A DNA stretch of 64,000 bases from Glycomyces harbinensis. GTDB lineage: Bacteria; Actinomycetota; Actinomycetes; Mycobacteriales; Micromonosporaceae. Shown piece by piece: positions 41,154 through 50,962 of the stretch. The notes under the pieces are model-generated. The model had not been told where the DNA came from, did not search any database, and saw only the letters and a program-made list of their open reading frames with translations. The stretch lies in assembly GCF_900101745.1 (NCBI RefSeq), contig NZ_FNAD01000006.1, forward strand, positions 1 to 64,000, given 5' to 3'. Position 1 is the stretch's first letter; each line of letters begins with the position of its first letter. The translations under genes were made by a program, and so were the position numbers.

Positions 41154-41186
41154 GGGGCCGCGAGCCGTCAGGTTCGCGGCCCTTTT
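41154..41186 (+). terminator. Rho-independent terminator after the TPR gene
   Basis: GGGCCGCGA and TCGCGGCCC form a 9 bp stem with a 10-base loop, followed by TTTT. Confidence 0.85.
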
Positions 41187-41329
41187 CCATTGCCGTGCAA
41201 TGGCTCCGCTGTCGGATGGGCGACAATCCGTAGCCGATCGCTGATTTTCGGCAAGGATGGGGGTTGGAATTGTCGGACCCCTGTGGTTCCATATTTCTCG
41301 AACGCAAGTTCGAACAGGTTTAGGAGGCC

Positions 41330-41851
41330 ATGATGGCAGCTTCTCGACCCGGAGCCACCCGATCCGCTTCGTCCGTCACCACCCGCGGCGCGAACGCGCC
41401 CCGACTCGTGCAGGTCGGGAGCGTTTCGAACTCCCGCCTGCGCATCCCCGCAGACCAGCTCCCCAACCGCTCCCCGCTGCAACTGCTCGCGACCGCCCGC
41501 ACCGATCTCGACGACGCCGCCGAGCGCGTGCGGCCCGGCGAGCGCTACGCCGAGGCCCACATGGCGGCCCTGCGCGTCGCGGTCGCCGTGCTCGCCGTCA
41601 GGGCCGGCGACGCCACCGGCAGGCGCCGTCCCGGCCGCCCGTCGAGCACCTGGGAACTCCTCAGGGGCGTCGCACCGGAACTGGAGGAGTGGGCCTCCCA
41701 TTTCGCCCGCACCGCGCGCAAGCGGGTGCTCGCCCAAGCGGGCATCCCCGACATCGTCACGCCCGAGGAGGCCGATGCGATCGTCGCCGACGCCCGGCGG
41801 TTCCTCGACGTGGTGGTGCGCCTCCTGGGATTCAGCGCGCTCGCGCACTGA
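41330..41851 (+). CDS. SAV_6107-type HEPN-domain protein
   Basis: 173 aa. A disordered N-terminal ~45 residues precede an all-helical domain: LLATARTDLDDAAERVRPGE, RYAEAHMAALRVAVAVLAVR, TWELLRGVAPELEEWASHF and EEADAIVADARRFLDVVVRL. This order matches the actinobacterial SAV_6107 HEPN family. No RxxxxH nuclease motif stands out, so an RNase role is not claimed. ATG 41330 (ATGATG) is preceded by AGGAGG. Confidence 0.85.
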   Translation: MMAASRPGATRSASSVTTRGANAPRLVQVGSVSNSRLRIPADQLPNRSPLQLLATARTDLDDAAERVRPGERYAEAHMAALRVAVAVLAVRAGDATGRRRPGRPSSTWELLRGVAPELEEWASHFARTARKRVLAQAGIPDIVTPEEADAIVADARRFLDVVVRLLGFSALAH

Positions 41852-41923
41852 ACATGCGCGCAGCGGCGCGACGGTCCGCTCAACGTGAGCCGGGCAGCGC
41901 GCCGCACCCGATGACGCACTGAA

Positions 41924-41967
41924 GGAACGCCCTCCGGCGTCGGTGGCTCCGCCGGAGCGGGTGTTCC
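41924..41967 (+). terminator. Hairpin after the HEPN gene
   Basis: Outer GGAAC-type and inner CTCCGGCG/CGCCGGAG arms form a long imperfect stem-loop about 70 bases after the HEPN stop codon. The rest of the 41852-42143 gap holds the aspS promoter region; nothing else is recognised. Confidence 0.5.
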
Positions 41968-42143
41968 CTCAGCGACCCGAGGCCGATCAGGTCCCCGGCC
42001 GCGGGTGACTCCCGCCGTGCCCGGCGGTACGCATGCTCTGAATAAACGACGGCGGTTATACGATTGCTGCTGGCCGAGGCGTTCGCGAGAATGGTCCGAA
42101 GCCGACCAATGACTAGCCGTTTCCTTCGAGGAGTTTTGAGCCC

Positions 42144-43931
42144 GTGTATCGGACACACCTCGCCGGCACCCTGAGTGCCGCTGACGTCGACCAGCAAGTC
42201 ACCCTCGCCGGATGGGTGGCGCGACGACGCGATCACGGCGGGGTGGAGTTCGTCGATCTGCGCGACGCCTCGGGTGTCGTCCAGGTCGTCTTCCGCGATT
42301 CGGAGGCCGCCAAGGTCGCCCACGAACTGCGCAACGAGTTCTGCGTCTCGGTCACCGGCACCGTCCTGCGCCGCCCCGACGGCAACGAGAACCCCGAGCT
42401 GCCGACCGGCCAGATCGAGCTCAACGCGACCGGCCTCGAAGTGCTCTCCGAGTCCGCGCCGCTGCCGTTCCAGATCGACGACCACGTGGACGTCTCCGAG
42501 GACATCCGGCTGCGCCACCGCTACCTCGACCTGCGCCGCACCGGCCCCAACAACGCGATCCGCTTGCGCTCCAAGGCCAACCACATCGCCCGCAACCTCC
42601 TGGTCGAGGACGGCTACGTCGAGATCGAGACCCCGACGCTGACCCGCTCCACCCCCGAGGGCGCCCGCGACTTCCTCGTGCCGGTGCGCCTCCAGCCCGG
42701 CACCTGGTACGCCCTGCCGCAGTCGCCGCAGCTGTTCAAGCAGCTGCTCATGGTCGGCGGCTTCGAGAAGTACTTCCAGATCGCCCGCTGCTACCGCGAC
42801 GAGGACTTCCGCGCCGACCGCCAGCCCGAGTTCACCCAGCTCGACATCGAGGCCTCCTTCGTCGACCAGGACGACGTCATCGACCTGGGCGAGCGCATCG
42901 TCCAGGCCCTGTGGTCCGAACTCGCCGACCACCGGGTCCAGCTGCCGATCCCGCGCCTGACCTGGCACGACGCCATGGACCGCTACGGTTCCGACAAGCC
43001 GGACCTGCGCTTCGGCCAGGAGCTGATGGAGCTCACCGACTACCTGCGCGGCACCGAGTTCCGCGTCTTCGCCGGCGCGATCGACGCCGGCGGCTACGTC
43101 GGCGCGGTCGTCATGCCCGGCGGCGCCGCCCAGACCCGCAAGGAGCTCGACGGCTGGCAGGACTGGGCCAAGGCGCGCGGCGCCAAGGGCCTGGCCTACA
43201 TCACCTTCAACGCCGAGACCGGCGAGCCCAAGGGCCCGGTCGCCAAGAACCTCTCCGAGGAGCACCTGGCCGGCCTCGCCGACGCCGTGGGAGCCAAGGC
43301 CGGGGACGCGGTCTTCTTCGCCGCCGGCACCGACCGCCGCGACGCCCAGGAGCTGCTCGGCGCGGCCCGCCTCGAAGTCGGCCGCCGCGTCGGCCTCATC
43401 GACCCCGACGCCTGGGCGTTCTGCTGGGTCGTCGACGCCCCCATGTTCGAGCCCACCGACGACGGCGGCTGGACCGCGATCCATCACCCCTTCACGTCGC
43501 CGAACCCCGAGTGGGTCGACAAGTTCGAGACCGACCCGTCGAACGCGCTCACCTACGCGTACGACATCGTCTGCAACGGCAACGAGCTGGGCGGCGGCTC
43601 CATCCGCATCCACGACGCCAAGGTCCAGAGCCGCGTCTTCGACGTGCTCGGCCTGACCCGCGAGGACGCCGAGGAGAAGTTCGGCTTCCTCCTCGACGGG
43701 CTCAAGTACGGCGCCCCGCCGCACGGCGGCATCGCCCTCGGCTGGGACCGCGTCACCGCGATCCTCGCCAAGGCCGACTCGATCCGCGACGTCATCGCGT
43801 TCCCCAAGTCCGGCGGCGGCGTCGACCCGCTGACCTCGGCACCGACCCCGATCACGCCCGAGCAGCGCAAGGAGGCCGGCATCGACTTCACGCCCGAGCC
43901 CGAAGCGGGTACCGAGCCGGTTGCCGATTAG
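42144..43931 (+). CDS. aspS: Aspartyl-tRNA synthetase
   Basis: 595 aa class II synthetase of the bacterial type: N-terminal OB-fold anticodon-binding domain ([20 protein letters not shown]), motif 1/2 region with [19 protein letters not shown] and [20 protein letters not shown], the GAD insertion (about 290-420) and motif 3 [10 protein letters not shown]. Whether it also charges tRNA-Asn is not decided here. GTG 42144 has GAGGAG upstream. It is followed by a terminator, so it is monocistronic. Confidence 0.97.
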   Translation: MYRTHLAGTLSAADVDQQVTLAGWVARRRDHGGVEFVDLRDASGVVQVVFRDSEAAKVAHELRNEFCVSVTGTVLRRPDGNENPELPTGQIELNATGLEVLSESAPLPFQIDDHVDVSEDIRLRHRYLDLRRTGPNNAIRLRSKANHIARNLLVEDGYVEIETPTLTRSTPEGARDFLVPVRLQPGTWYALPQSPQLFKQLLMVGGFEKYFQIARCYRDEDFRADRQPEFTQLDIEASFVDQDDVIDLGERIVQALWSELADHRVQLPIPRLTWHDAMDRYGSDKPDLRFGQELMELTDYLRGTEFRVFAGAIDAGGYVGAVVMPGGAAQTRKELDGWQDWAKARGAKGLAYITFNAETGEPKGPVAKNLSEEHLAGLADAVGAKAGDAVFFAAGTDRRDAQELLGAARLEVGRRVGLIDPDAWAFCWVVDAPMFEPTDDGGWTAIHHPFTSPNPEWVDKFETDPSNALTYAYDIVCNGNELGGGSIRIHDAKVQSRVFDVLGLTREDAEEKFGFLLDGLKYGAPPHGGIALGWDRVTAILAKADSIRDVIAFPKSGGGVDPLTSAPTPITPEQRKEAGIDFTPEPEAGTEPVAD

Positions 43932-43952
43932 CCCTACGATGTCGTAGTGGGC

Positions 43953-43975
43953 GGCCCGAGCCTGCGGCTCGGGCC
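43953..43975 (+). terminator. Terminator after aspS
   Basis: Perfect 10 bp stem GGCCCGAGCC/GGCTCGGGCC with a 3-base loop. Confidence 0.75.
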
Positions 43976-44111
43976 GTCTCCTATTCGATGTGCCAGGTTG
44001 CCCCTCAACACCTTCCGACCGGTGAGAGTCCGTGGGCGGCGGCCGTGGCCCTTCAGTGCCTGGTATATGTAACATCCGGCCGACGCAGAAGTAACGAGGA
44101 GCGGGTTCGAC

Positions 44112-45470
44112 GTGCAGAGCGGGACCTTGGTGGCGGGTCGCTATCGATTGGACGAGCGGCTGGCCGCAGGCGGCATGGGCGAGGTCTGGAAGGGCACCGA
44201 CACCAGACTCGGACGCGCGGTCGCGATCAAGATACTCCACGCAGGACTCTCGAACAGCGACAAGTTCCGCGCCCGCTTCCAGCTCGAGGCCCGTGCCGTC
44301 GCCGCGCTCCAGTCCCCGGGCATCGTCGCGCTCTACGACTACGGCGAGGAGACCACCGACGACGACGGCCTCGTCTCCTACCTGATCATGGAGCTCGTGC
44401 GGGGCCGCTCCCTCGCCGAGATCCTCCGCGACCGCGGCCCGCTCCCTCCCGCCGAGGTCATGCAGATCGTCTCGACCGCCGCCGACGCGCTCGAGACCGC
44501 CCACCGCCACGACATCATCCACCGCGACATCAAGCCCGCGAACCTGCTCGTGGACGAGGAGACCGGCGCGACCAAGATCGTCGACTTCGGCATCTCCGCG
44601 GCACGCGGCGCCTCCGGCCTCACCGAGACCGGCACCGTCATGGGAACGCTTGCCTACGCGTCTCCCGAGCAGCTCAACGGCGCCGAACTGACCGGCGCGA
44701 GCGACCTGTACTCGCTCGGCATCGTCGCCTACGAGGCGCTGACGGGCCGGCCCCCGTTCGTCTCCGACACGCCCGTCGCGGTCATGAACGGCCACATGAC
44801 CCAGGCTCCGCCGCCGCTCTCCCGCGACATCCCCGCGGGGATCGCCCAGGTCGTGCTCCAGTCGCTCCAGAAGGACCCGGGCGCCCGCTACACCTCCGCG
44901 GCGGAGATGGCCCGCTCGGCGCGCGAGGGCCACGTCGTCACCGGCGCCGTCCCCTCGCCGGGCTCGACCCCCTCGGACGGCCAGAAGACCCAGTACTTCG
45001 GCTCCGACCAGACGGCCCTGTTCGGCGCCGCGGCCGGCGGCAACACCGCCGAGCAGCCCACCGGCGTGATGGCCCCGGACGAGGAGAAGAGCCGCCTCAC
45101 CCCGTGGCTCATCACCGCCGCCGTCACGGCGGCAGTGGTCATCATCGGACTGCTCATCTGGTGGAACGTGCTGCGGGACAGAGATCCCAGCGGCAACATC
45201 GAGAACAACAACACGAGCTCCAGCGAAGCGGCCACCTCGGAGGAGGAGGTCACCTCAGAGGTGGAGACCACCACCGAGGAAGACGACGACGACTGGACGC
45301 CCACGACCGAGGAGGAGACCTCGGAGACCCCGAGCGAGACGCCCTCGGAAACGCCCAGCGAGACGCCGTCAGAGACGCAGAGTGAGACGCCGTCGGAGGA
45401 ACCGACGACCGAGGAACCGACCTCCGATGCGCCGACTAGCGAAGCGGACGACGGCGGCGAGGGCGTGTAG
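44112..45470 (+). CDS. Transmembrane Ser/Thr protein kinase
   Basis: 452 aa Hanks-type kinase. ATP loop AAGGMGEVWKG, VAIKIL Lys, catalytic HRDIKPANLL, VDFGIS and GTLAYASPEQ are all intact (domain about 10-270). A linker of about 55 residues, one TM helix (about 329-351) and an outside tail of about 100 residues follow. The tail is almost only Ser/Thr/Glu/Pro (repeats of ETPS) and has no PASTA domains, unlike PknB. It is predicted to sense an envelope state or act as an anchored kinase; substrates unknown. GTG 44112 has GAGGAG upstream and an AT-rich TATATG about 45 bases upstream. Confidence 0.93.
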   Translation: MQSGTLVAGRYRLDERLAAGGMGEVWKGTDTRLGRAVAIKILHAGLSNSDKFRARFQLEARAVAALQSPGIVALYDYGEETTDDDGLVSYLIMELVRGRSLAEILRDRGPLPPAEVMQIVSTAADALETAHRHDIIHRDIKPANLLVDEETGATKIVDFGISAARGASGLTETGTVMGTLAYASPEQLNGAELTGASDLYSLGIVAYEALTGRPPFVSDTPVAVMNGHMTQAPPPLSRDIPAGIAQVVLQSLQKDPGARYTSAAEMARSAREGHVVTGAVPSPGSTPSDGQKTQYFGSDQTALFGAAAGGNTAEQPTGVMAPDEEKSRLTPWLITAAVTAAVVIIGLLIWWNVLRDRDPSGNIENNNTSSSEAATSEEEVTSEVETTTEEDDDDWTPTTEEETSETPSETPSETPSETPSETQSETPSEEPTTEEPTSDAPTSEADDGGEGV

Positions 45471-45490
45471 CCCACGCCCGCAACGACATC

Positions 45491-45520
45491 GAGGCCCCCG
45501 AGCGCACGCTCGGGGGCCTC
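45491..45520. terminator. Bidirectional terminator, kinase / sugar dehydrogenase
   Basis: Perfect 14 bp stem GAGGCCCCCGAGCG with its complement and a 2-base loop between convergent genes. Confidence 0.85.
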
Positions 45521-45531
45521 GTCGCTCTCAC

Positions 45532-46602
45532 CTAACTGCCGATCGGCCGGTACCGGACCACCTTGTCCTCGCCGTTGCCGTTCGAGGTCGTGACCCACAG
45601 CCAGCCGTCCGGGCCCAGCTCCACCGTGCGGATGCGGCCGAGTTCCGAGACCAGTTCGGCCACCGGCTCGCCCACCTCGCCGCCGCTCAGCGGCACCGTC
45701 CACAGGCGCTGGCCGCGCAGCGCTCCGATGTAGATCGTGTCGCCGACGACCTCGGCCCCCGAAGGCGAGGCCTCGGCGGTGCTCCAGGTGACCAGCGGGT
45801 CGACGAACTCCGGCGCGCCGCCGGTGCCCTCGACCTCCGGCCAGCCGTAGTTCGCGCCCGGCTCGGCGCGGTTGAGCTCGTCCCAGGTGTTCTGGCCGAG
45901 CTCGGAGAAGTACATCTCGCCGTCCGCGTCCCAGGTCAGGCCCTGGACGTTCCGGTTGCCCCAGGTGTAGACCAGCGAGTCCTCGAAGGGGTTGTCCTCG
46001 GGGACGGTCCCGTCGGGGTTCGCGCGCAGGATCTTGCCCCCGAGGCTGTCGAGGTCCTGCGAGTTGGCGCTGTCGTTCGCGTCGCCGGTCGAGATGTAGA
46101 GCTTGTCGTCCGGCCCGAACGCGAGGCGGCCGCCGTTGTGGTTGAGTGCCGAGGGAATCCCGGTCACGACCGGTTCGGGCTCGAACCGGTCGAGCGTGAA
46201 CCTGACTACCCGGTTGTCCTCTTCGGTCGACAGGTACGCGTAGATCCAGCCGTCGGTCGCGAACGTCGGCGACACGGCCAGGCCGAGCAGGCCCCGCTCG
46301 TCGAACGAGCTGGTGCCGCCGACGACGTCGAGGGTCCCGAGCACGACCGGATCGGCGTCGTAGCCGATGCGAAGGACATCGCCGGAGTTGCGCTCGGCGG
46401 CGAGCGCCGAGACGCCGTCGGGCAGGAACGTGAGTCCCCAGGGGATCGTGAGCCCCGTGGCGACCGTGTCGCCGGTGCGGAAGTCGAACTCGGGAACGGC
46501 GGCGGGCGCCGCCGATTCCTCCTGGGCAGAGGCGGTGGCCGTGCCCGCGGCCAGTACCAGACCGGCGATGGCCGCTCCGATGGCAGGCAGTCTGCGTCGC
46601 AT
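45532..46602 (-). CDS. Secreted PQQ-dependent sugar dehydrogenase-like protein
   Basis: 356 aa. A signal peptide (MRRRLPAIGAAIAGLVLAAG to about residue 27) precedes a six-bladed propeller of the soluble glucose/sorbosone dehydrogenase family. Motifs are LTIPWGLTFLPDG, DERGLLGLAVSPTF, LNHNGGRLAFGPDDKLYIST and TWGNRNVQGLTWD. The HNGG segment carries the family's active-site His. It oxidises aldoses or related sugars outside the cell if PQQ is available; PQQ genes are not in the window. ATG 46602 has AAGGAG upstream; the frame extends further but without signal features. Confidence 0.9.
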   Translation of the reverse strand: MRRRLPAIGAAIAGLVLAAGTATASAQEESAAPAAVPEFDFRTGDTVATGLTIPWGLTFLPDGVSALAAERNSGDVLRIGYDADPVVLGTLDVVGGTSSFDERGLLGLAVSPTFATDGWIYAYLSTEEDNRVVRFTLDRFEPEPVVTGIPSALNHNGGRLAFGPDDKLYISTGDANDSANSQDLDSLGGKILRANPDGTVPEDNPFEDSLVYTWGNRNVQGLTWDADGEMYFSELGQNTWDELNRAEPGANYGWPEVEGTGGAPEFVDPLVTWSTAEASPSGAEVVGDTIYIGALRGQRLWTVPLSGGEVGEPVAELVSELGRIRTVELGPDGWLWVTTSNGNGEDKVVRYRPIGS

Positions 46603-46644
46603 GGCTGCTCCTTGTCTCTCATGGTGCCGGGTGATGAAAGCGAA

Positions 46645-46668
46645 GAAATCATGATATAGATGGATTTC
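46645..46668. promoter_or_regulatory. AT-rich inverted repeat upstream of the sugar dehydrogenase
   Basis: GAAATC and GATTTC are separated by 12 bases (containing ATGATATAGATG) in the most AT-rich spot of this region, 43 bases upstream of the start codon. Candidate operator or promoter core for the sugar dehydrogenase. Confidence 0.4.
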
Positions 46669-46850
46669 AATTAACCGCAACCCCGGCGCTGATCCGCGGC
46701 GGTCACGGCAAGGCCCTCCGGATGCCAACGGCCGCAATCGGCCCGGTAACGAGTCGGCAATGTGACAGCCTCTGGGCCTCGGCCTCCGGCGGCCGTCCCT
46801 TAAGCTCAGATCCAGGCACGCAGCGTCCCCCGAACCCAGGAGCAACCCAC

Positions 46851-47735
46851 ATGACCTCCCGCACCGCACAGCGCCTCGCCGGCGCGATCGCCGCACCCGC
46901 GCTCGGACTGGCCCTCGTCGCCTGCGGCGACGGCGGGAACGACACGTCCGGCGGCTCCGGCGACGCCGACAACCAGGCCGCAGCGCAGCTGAGCCCCCAG
47001 GAGGCCGTCCTGGCCTCCGTCGAGGGACTCAACGACTCCTCGTACAAGATGGAGTCGACCATGACGGTCAACGGCCTCGACTACCTGGTCTCCTCCGGCA
47101 CCTACGCCGGCGAGAACTCCCAGGCGAGCGCCGACATCCTCATGAGCGCCCTCATGGAGGCCAGCGGCGAGCAGCTCACCCCCGAAGAGGCCGAGATGAT
47201 GGGCTCCATGTTCGGCGACATGCACACCGAGACCGTCGTCATCGACAAGGTCCTCTACATGCAGATGAGCGGCGGCATGTTCGACGCCATGGCCGAGGAC
47301 TTCGGCGAGAACGCCTGGTTCACCATGGACCTCACCGAGGACGCGGCCCTCAGCGACATCTACTCCCAGTACGGCGGCATGGACCTCGGCGAGCAGACCG
47401 AGCTCATCCTCACCGACCTGACCGACGTCGAGGAGACCGCCGACGGCACCTTCACCGGCACGCTCGACGCCGACTCCGAGGCGATGACGGCCCTCTCCGG
47501 GGCCTCCGGCGCCGAGGCCAGCGCACTGGTCGACGGCACCGAGGTGACCGTGACCCTCGACGGCGACGGCCTCCTGCAGACCATGGTCATGTCCCTGCCC
47601 GAGTACCAGGGCATGACCATGGAGATGACCAGCGAGATCGTCGAGATCGGCGGCGACTACACGATCACGGCCCCCGACACCGACAACCTCCACGACTTCG
47701 AGGAGTTCGGCGCCGCCCTCGGCGGCGGCATGTAG
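46851..47735 (+). CDS. LppX/LprG-like lipoprotein
   Basis: 294 aa. A lipoprotein signal with lipobox LVAC (Cys24 or nearby) is followed by a Gly/Ser/Asp linker, then a half-barrel-like domain rich in Met, Asp and Glu ([37 protein letters not shown]). This pattern resembles LppX/LprA/LprG family proteins, which carry lipids or glycolipids through the envelope. ATG 46851 has CAGGAGC upstream. It is divergent from the sugar dehydrogenase and monocistronic, with a strong terminator. Confidence 0.85.
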   Translation: MTSRTAQRLAGAIAAPALGLALVACGDGGNDTSGGSGDADNQAAAQLSPQEAVLASVEGLNDSSYKMESTMTVNGLDYLVSSGTYAGENSQASADILMSALMEASGEQLTPEEAEMMGSMFGDMHTETVVIDKVLYMQMSGGMFDAMAEDFGENAWFTMDLTEDAALSDIYSQYGGMDLGEQTELILTDLTDVEETADGTFTGTLDADSEAMTALSGASGAEASALVDGTEVTVTLDGDGLLQTMVMSLPEYQGMTMEMTSEIVEIGGDYTITAPDTDNLHDFEEFGAALGGGM

Positions 47736-47747
47736 CCCCCGATCGAA

Positions 47748-47783
47748 CCGAAGGCCGCCGCGCGCCGTCGCGGCGGCCTTCGG
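47748..47783 (+). terminator. Terminator of the lipoprotein gene
   Basis: Perfect 15 bp stem (CCGAAGGCCGCCGCG with its complement) and a 6-base loop. Confidence 0.85.
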
Positions 47784-47868
47784 CGCGTCACCCGAAAGCC
47801 CGGTCCGCGTCATACGCCGCGCCCAGATCTGCGGTCCGCTCATGCAGATGGCTTACGCTGAGGGTGAC

Positions 47869-49263
47869 ATGGACGCACCAGGCTTGTTCGATATCGCCGG
47901 TCCGCCGGAGCCGCAGGGCTCGGGGATCCTCGGCACGGGATCGGCCACCGGCGACGAGCCGCTGGCCGTACGCATGCGCCCGCGCGCGCTGGACGAACTG
48001 ATCGGCCAAGACCACCTGCTCGGCCCCGGTTCGCCGCTGCGCCAGGTGGTCGAGGGCCGACAGCCGCTCTCGGTGATCCTCTGGGGCCCGCCCGGTTCGG
48101 GCAAGACCACCATCGCGCACCTCGTCGCCCAGTCGGGCGATCGGCGCTTCCGGGCGATGTCGGCGCTGAACTCGGGCGTCAAGGACGTGCGCGCGGCCAT
48201 CGACGAGGCCCGCCGGGTCCGCCGCACCGGCGGCCCGCAGACGATCCTGTTCATCGACGAGGTCCACCGCTTCACCAAGACCCAGCAGGACTCGCTCCTG
48301 GGCGCGGTCGAGGACCGCACCATCACGCTCCTGGCCGCCACCACCGAGAACCCGTACTTCTCCGTGGTCGCGCCGCTGGTGAGCCGCTGCGTGCTCCTGA
48401 CGCTGCGGGAGCTCGACGCGACCGACGTCGGCGAGCTCGTCGACCGGGCCGTCGCCGACGAGCGCGGACTGGGCGGCGCGGTCACACTCGCGAAGGAGGC
48501 CCGCGAGCACCTGGTGCGCACCGCCGCCGGGGACGCCCGCAAGGCCCTCACCGCTCTGGAGGCCGCCGCCCTCACCGTGCATGCCGAAGGGGCCGAGGGC
48601 GAACCCGAGATCACCGTCGCGGTGGTCGAGGCCGCCATCGACACCGCCGCGGTCCGCTACGACCGCGACGGGGACGGCCACTACGACGTGGCCAGCGCGT
48701 TCATCAAGAGCCTGCGCGGCTCCGACGTCGACGCGGCGATGCACTACCTGGCGCGCATGGTCGTCGCGGGCGAGGACCCCCGGTTCATCGCCCGCCGCCT
48801 GGTGATCTTCGCGTCCGAGGACGTCGGCATGGCCGACCCGACCGCGCTCCTGGCGGCCACGGCCGCCGCGACCGCCGTGGAGCGGATCGGCATGCCCGAG
48901 GCCCGGATCAACCTCGCCCAGGCCGTCGTGCACCTGGCGACGGCGCCGAAGTCCAACGCGGTCATCACCGCCGTCGACGAGGCCATCAAGGACGTGCGCC
49001 AGGGCAAGATCGGCCCCGTCCCGCCCGATCTGCGCGACGCCCACTACAAGGGCGCCGGGAACCTCGGCCACGGCGCAGCCTACGTCTACCCGCACAGCGA
49101 CCCCCGCGGGGTGGTCCCGCAGCGGTACGCCCCCGACGTGGTCGCCGGGCGCGACTACTACCGGCCGACCCGCCACGGCCGCGAGGCCGAGATCGCCGAC
49201 CGGCTGGAGAAGCTGCGCCGGATCATCCGGCTGGACCGCGACCGGGATCCGGGCGATGACTGA
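47869..49263 (+). CDS. rarA: Replication-associated recombination protein A (MgsA/RarA)
   Basis: 464 aa AAA+ clamp-loader-like ATPase acting at stalled replication forks. [20 protein letters not shown], Walker [11 protein letters not shown], Walker [11 protein letters not shown], sensor region [10 protein letters not shown] and the C-terminal domain ([42 protein letters not shown]) are all present. ATG 47869 was chosen by family alignment; an upstream ATG at 47842 adds nine residues. It overlaps the next gene by 8 bases. Confidence 0.95.
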   Translation: MDAPGLFDIAGPPEPQGSGILGTGSATGDEPLAVRMRPRALDELIGQDHLLGPGSPLRQVVEGRQPLSVILWGPPGSGKTTIAHLVAQSGDRRFRAMSALNSGVKDVRAAIDEARRVRRTGGPQTILFIDEVHRFTKTQQDSLLGAVEDRTITLLAATTENPYFSVVAPLVSRCVLLTLRELDATDVGELVDRAVADERGLGGAVTLAKEAREHLVRTAAGDARKALTALEAAALTVHAEGAEGEPEITVAVVEAAIDTAAVRYDRDGDGHYDVASAFIKSLRGSDVDAAMHYLARMVVAGEDPRFIARRLVIFASEDVGMADPTALLAATAAATAVERIGMPEARINLAQAVVHLATAPKSNAVITAVDEAIKDVRQGKIGPVPPDLRDAHYKGAGNLGHGAAYVYPHSDPRGVVPQRYAPDVVAGRDYYRPTRHGREAEIADRLEKLRRIIRLDRDRDPGDD

Positions 49264-49822
49264 GCCGCGGCCGGGCCCGCGCTCCTCGAGCCGTCTCGCG
49301 GCAACCCTGGAGCACACCGGGACGCGCATCGAGCGGCTGCGCATGACGGTGGTCGCGGTCGGCGTCACGGCCGTGCTGCTGGTCGCCGCGGTGCTGTGGC
49401 TGGGCCGGGCGGTCACGGTCGACCCGACGCGCCGGGCCGCCGACGAGCTGTCGGTCCCCGGCTGGGCCGCGGTATCGGTCCACGACGAGACCTACGGGAG
49501 CCGCTGGTGCCTGGGGGAGTGCCGGGTGCGGATGCGCACGTGGACCTCGGAAGGGACCGTGGACGACACCGCCCTGGAGTACTGGGAGGCGGCCCTGAAC
49601 GCCGGCTGGACCCCGGCCGACCCCGGAACGTGCGTCGGCGGCGTGGGCGAAGAGGGCTGCTACACGCGCGACGAGCTGTACCTCGAGCTGTGGGTGGTGC
49701 CCGTCGAATGCGACGACCGGTACGAGCTGTGCGTCGGCGCGGAGGTGACCGCGGTGGTGGCCTCCCAGGCCGCGCTGCCGCGCCTCGCGGAGGAGCGCGA
49801 ATCGGCTCCGGACGCGGCCTGA
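49256..49822 (+). CDS. Single-pass membrane protein of unknown function
   Basis: 188 aa. A basic, Ser/Arg-rich N-terminus precedes one TM helix (about 30-50, [20 protein letters not shown]), then an extracytoplasmic domain of about 135 residues with six Cys ([28 protein letters not shown]), likely disulfide-bonded. It overlaps the rarA stop by 8 bases and is probably co-transcribed with it. No family recognised. Confidence 0.8.
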   Translation: MTEPRPGPRSSSRLAATLEHTGTRIERLRMTVVAVGVTAVLLVAAVLWLGRAVTVDPTRRAADELSVPGWAAVSVHDETYGSRWCLGECRVRMRTWTSEGTVDDTALEYWEAALNAGWTPADPGTCVGGVGEEGCYTRDELYLELWVVPVECDDRYELCVGAEVTAVVASQAALPRLAEERESAPDAA

Positions 49823-50067
49823 GCGCCCGCGTCCCGCGCCGGCCGGACTGGACAGTGGACCGACGCGCCCCGTTGCGCCGGATGTCCGGTCCCGCAAGGT
49901 AAGGTCGACACCGCGCCGTTCGCGCGAGGACCCGACGACGCCGTGACCGCAGTTTCCATCATGGCGACGCTCGCGAGCCGCAATCCGGCTCAGGCCCCCC
50001 GAGCGGCGAGACCACACACTTCATCGACGGTGACGGACACCGGCGGTATTCGCGACAGGGGGACAGC

Positions 50068-50577
50068 GTGCCTGAGGAGACCTTGGCAGTGGAGTTCGAC
50101 AACGTGGGCCTCTGGGAGGTCGCGCTCCTCATCATCTCGGTCGCGATTTTCATCGCCTGCCTGTGGCTCTCCGCAGGGCTGATCCGGAAGGCCACCGGCA
50201 CGTTGAGCCGGGTCAACAGCGTGCTCGACAAGGTCGACCACGAGATCGGCCCGATCCTGCGCAACGCGAACACCACGCTCGACAACGTCAACGCCAGCCT
50301 CGTGCAGGTCGAGGGCGAACTGGAGAAGGTCTCCTCGATCACCGAGAACGCGGCGCACGTCTCCTCCAACGTCGCCAACGTCACGAGCCTGGTCGTCTCC
50401 GCGGTCGGCTCCCCGCTGGTCAAGGCCGCCGCGTTCGGGTTCGGCCTGCGCACCGCGCTGAAGAAGCGCAACCAGGGCGTCGAGGAGGACCAGGTGCGCC
50501 GCATGGTCGAGGCGTCCCGCCAGAGCAAGCGCGAGGCCAAGCGCACCGCGAAGGCCCGCAAGAGGGCCGACAAGTAG
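50068..50577 (+). CDS. DUF948 membrane protein
   Basis: 169 aa. One N-terminal TM helix (about 17-40, ALLIISVAIFIACLWLSAGL) is followed by a long amphipathic coiled coil with t-SNARE-like heptads (SRVNSVLDKVDHEIGPILRN; TTLDNVNASLVQVEGELEKV) and a Lys/Arg-rich C-terminal tail. This is the DUF948 pattern; in Actinomycetota the gene usually stands before alaS, as here. GTG 50068 has CAGGGGGACAG upstream. Function unknown. Confidence 0.9.
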   Translation: MPEETLAVEFDNVGLWEVALLIISVAIFIACLWLSAGLIRKATGTLSRVNSVLDKVDHEIGPILRNANTTLDNVNASLVQVEGELEKVSSITENAAHVSSNVANVTSLVVSAVGSPLVKAAAFGFGLRTALKKRNQGVEEDQVRRMVEASRQSKREAKRTAKARKRADK

Positions 50578-50652
50578 CCTGCGGCGATCGGCCGCACGTA
50601 AATCGACTGGCGCCGGTGCGCGGCATCGGCGAACATCGAATCAGGAGCTCCC

Positions 50653-50943
50653 GTGTTGAAACGGATGATCTGGGTAGGCATCGGCATCGCCGTGGGCGTG
50701 GTCGTGGTCCGCAAGCTCACGAAGGCCGCGGAGTCGGTCACTCCCGGCGGGGTCGCCGAGCGGGTGGGCGGCGCCGGTGCTGAAATGAGGGACTCGCTCA
50801 AAGCGTTCTGGGCGGACGTCTCTGAGGCCAAGCAGGCCAAGGAGGCCGAGCTGTTCGACGCGATCGAGCGCGGCGAGGACCTCACCCCGCTGCTCGCCGA
50901 AGACGAAGACGACGACCGGGCCCTGCCCGGCCGGCAGTACTAG
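50653..50943 (+). CDS. DUF6167-type small membrane protein
   Basis: 96 aa. An N-terminal hydrophobic helix (MIWVGIGIAVGVVVVRKL) is followed by an amphipathic, acidic C-terminus (DSLKAFWADVSEAKQAKEAE). The position between the DUF948 gene and alaS and the overall pattern match the DUF6167 family of Actinomycetota. GTG 50653 has CAGGAGC upstream. Unknown function. Confidence 0.8.
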   Translation: MLKRMIWVGIGIAVGVVVVRKLTKAAESVTPGGVAERVGGAGAEMRDSLKAFWADVSEAKQAKEAELFDAIERGEDLTPLLAEDEDDDRALPGRQY

Positions 50944-50962
50944 ACCTTGAAGGAGGTGCCCC

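Noticed and set aside
41330-41851. HEPN toxin of a toxin-antitoxin pair
   Set aside because: No nucleotidyltransferase or antitoxin gene is adjacent and no clear RxxxxH motif is present.
41880-45385. Very long open frames (over 1000 codons) overlapping aspS and the kinase gene
   Set aside because: They are mirror frames of GC-rich genes; the aspS and kinase frames carry all conserved motifs.
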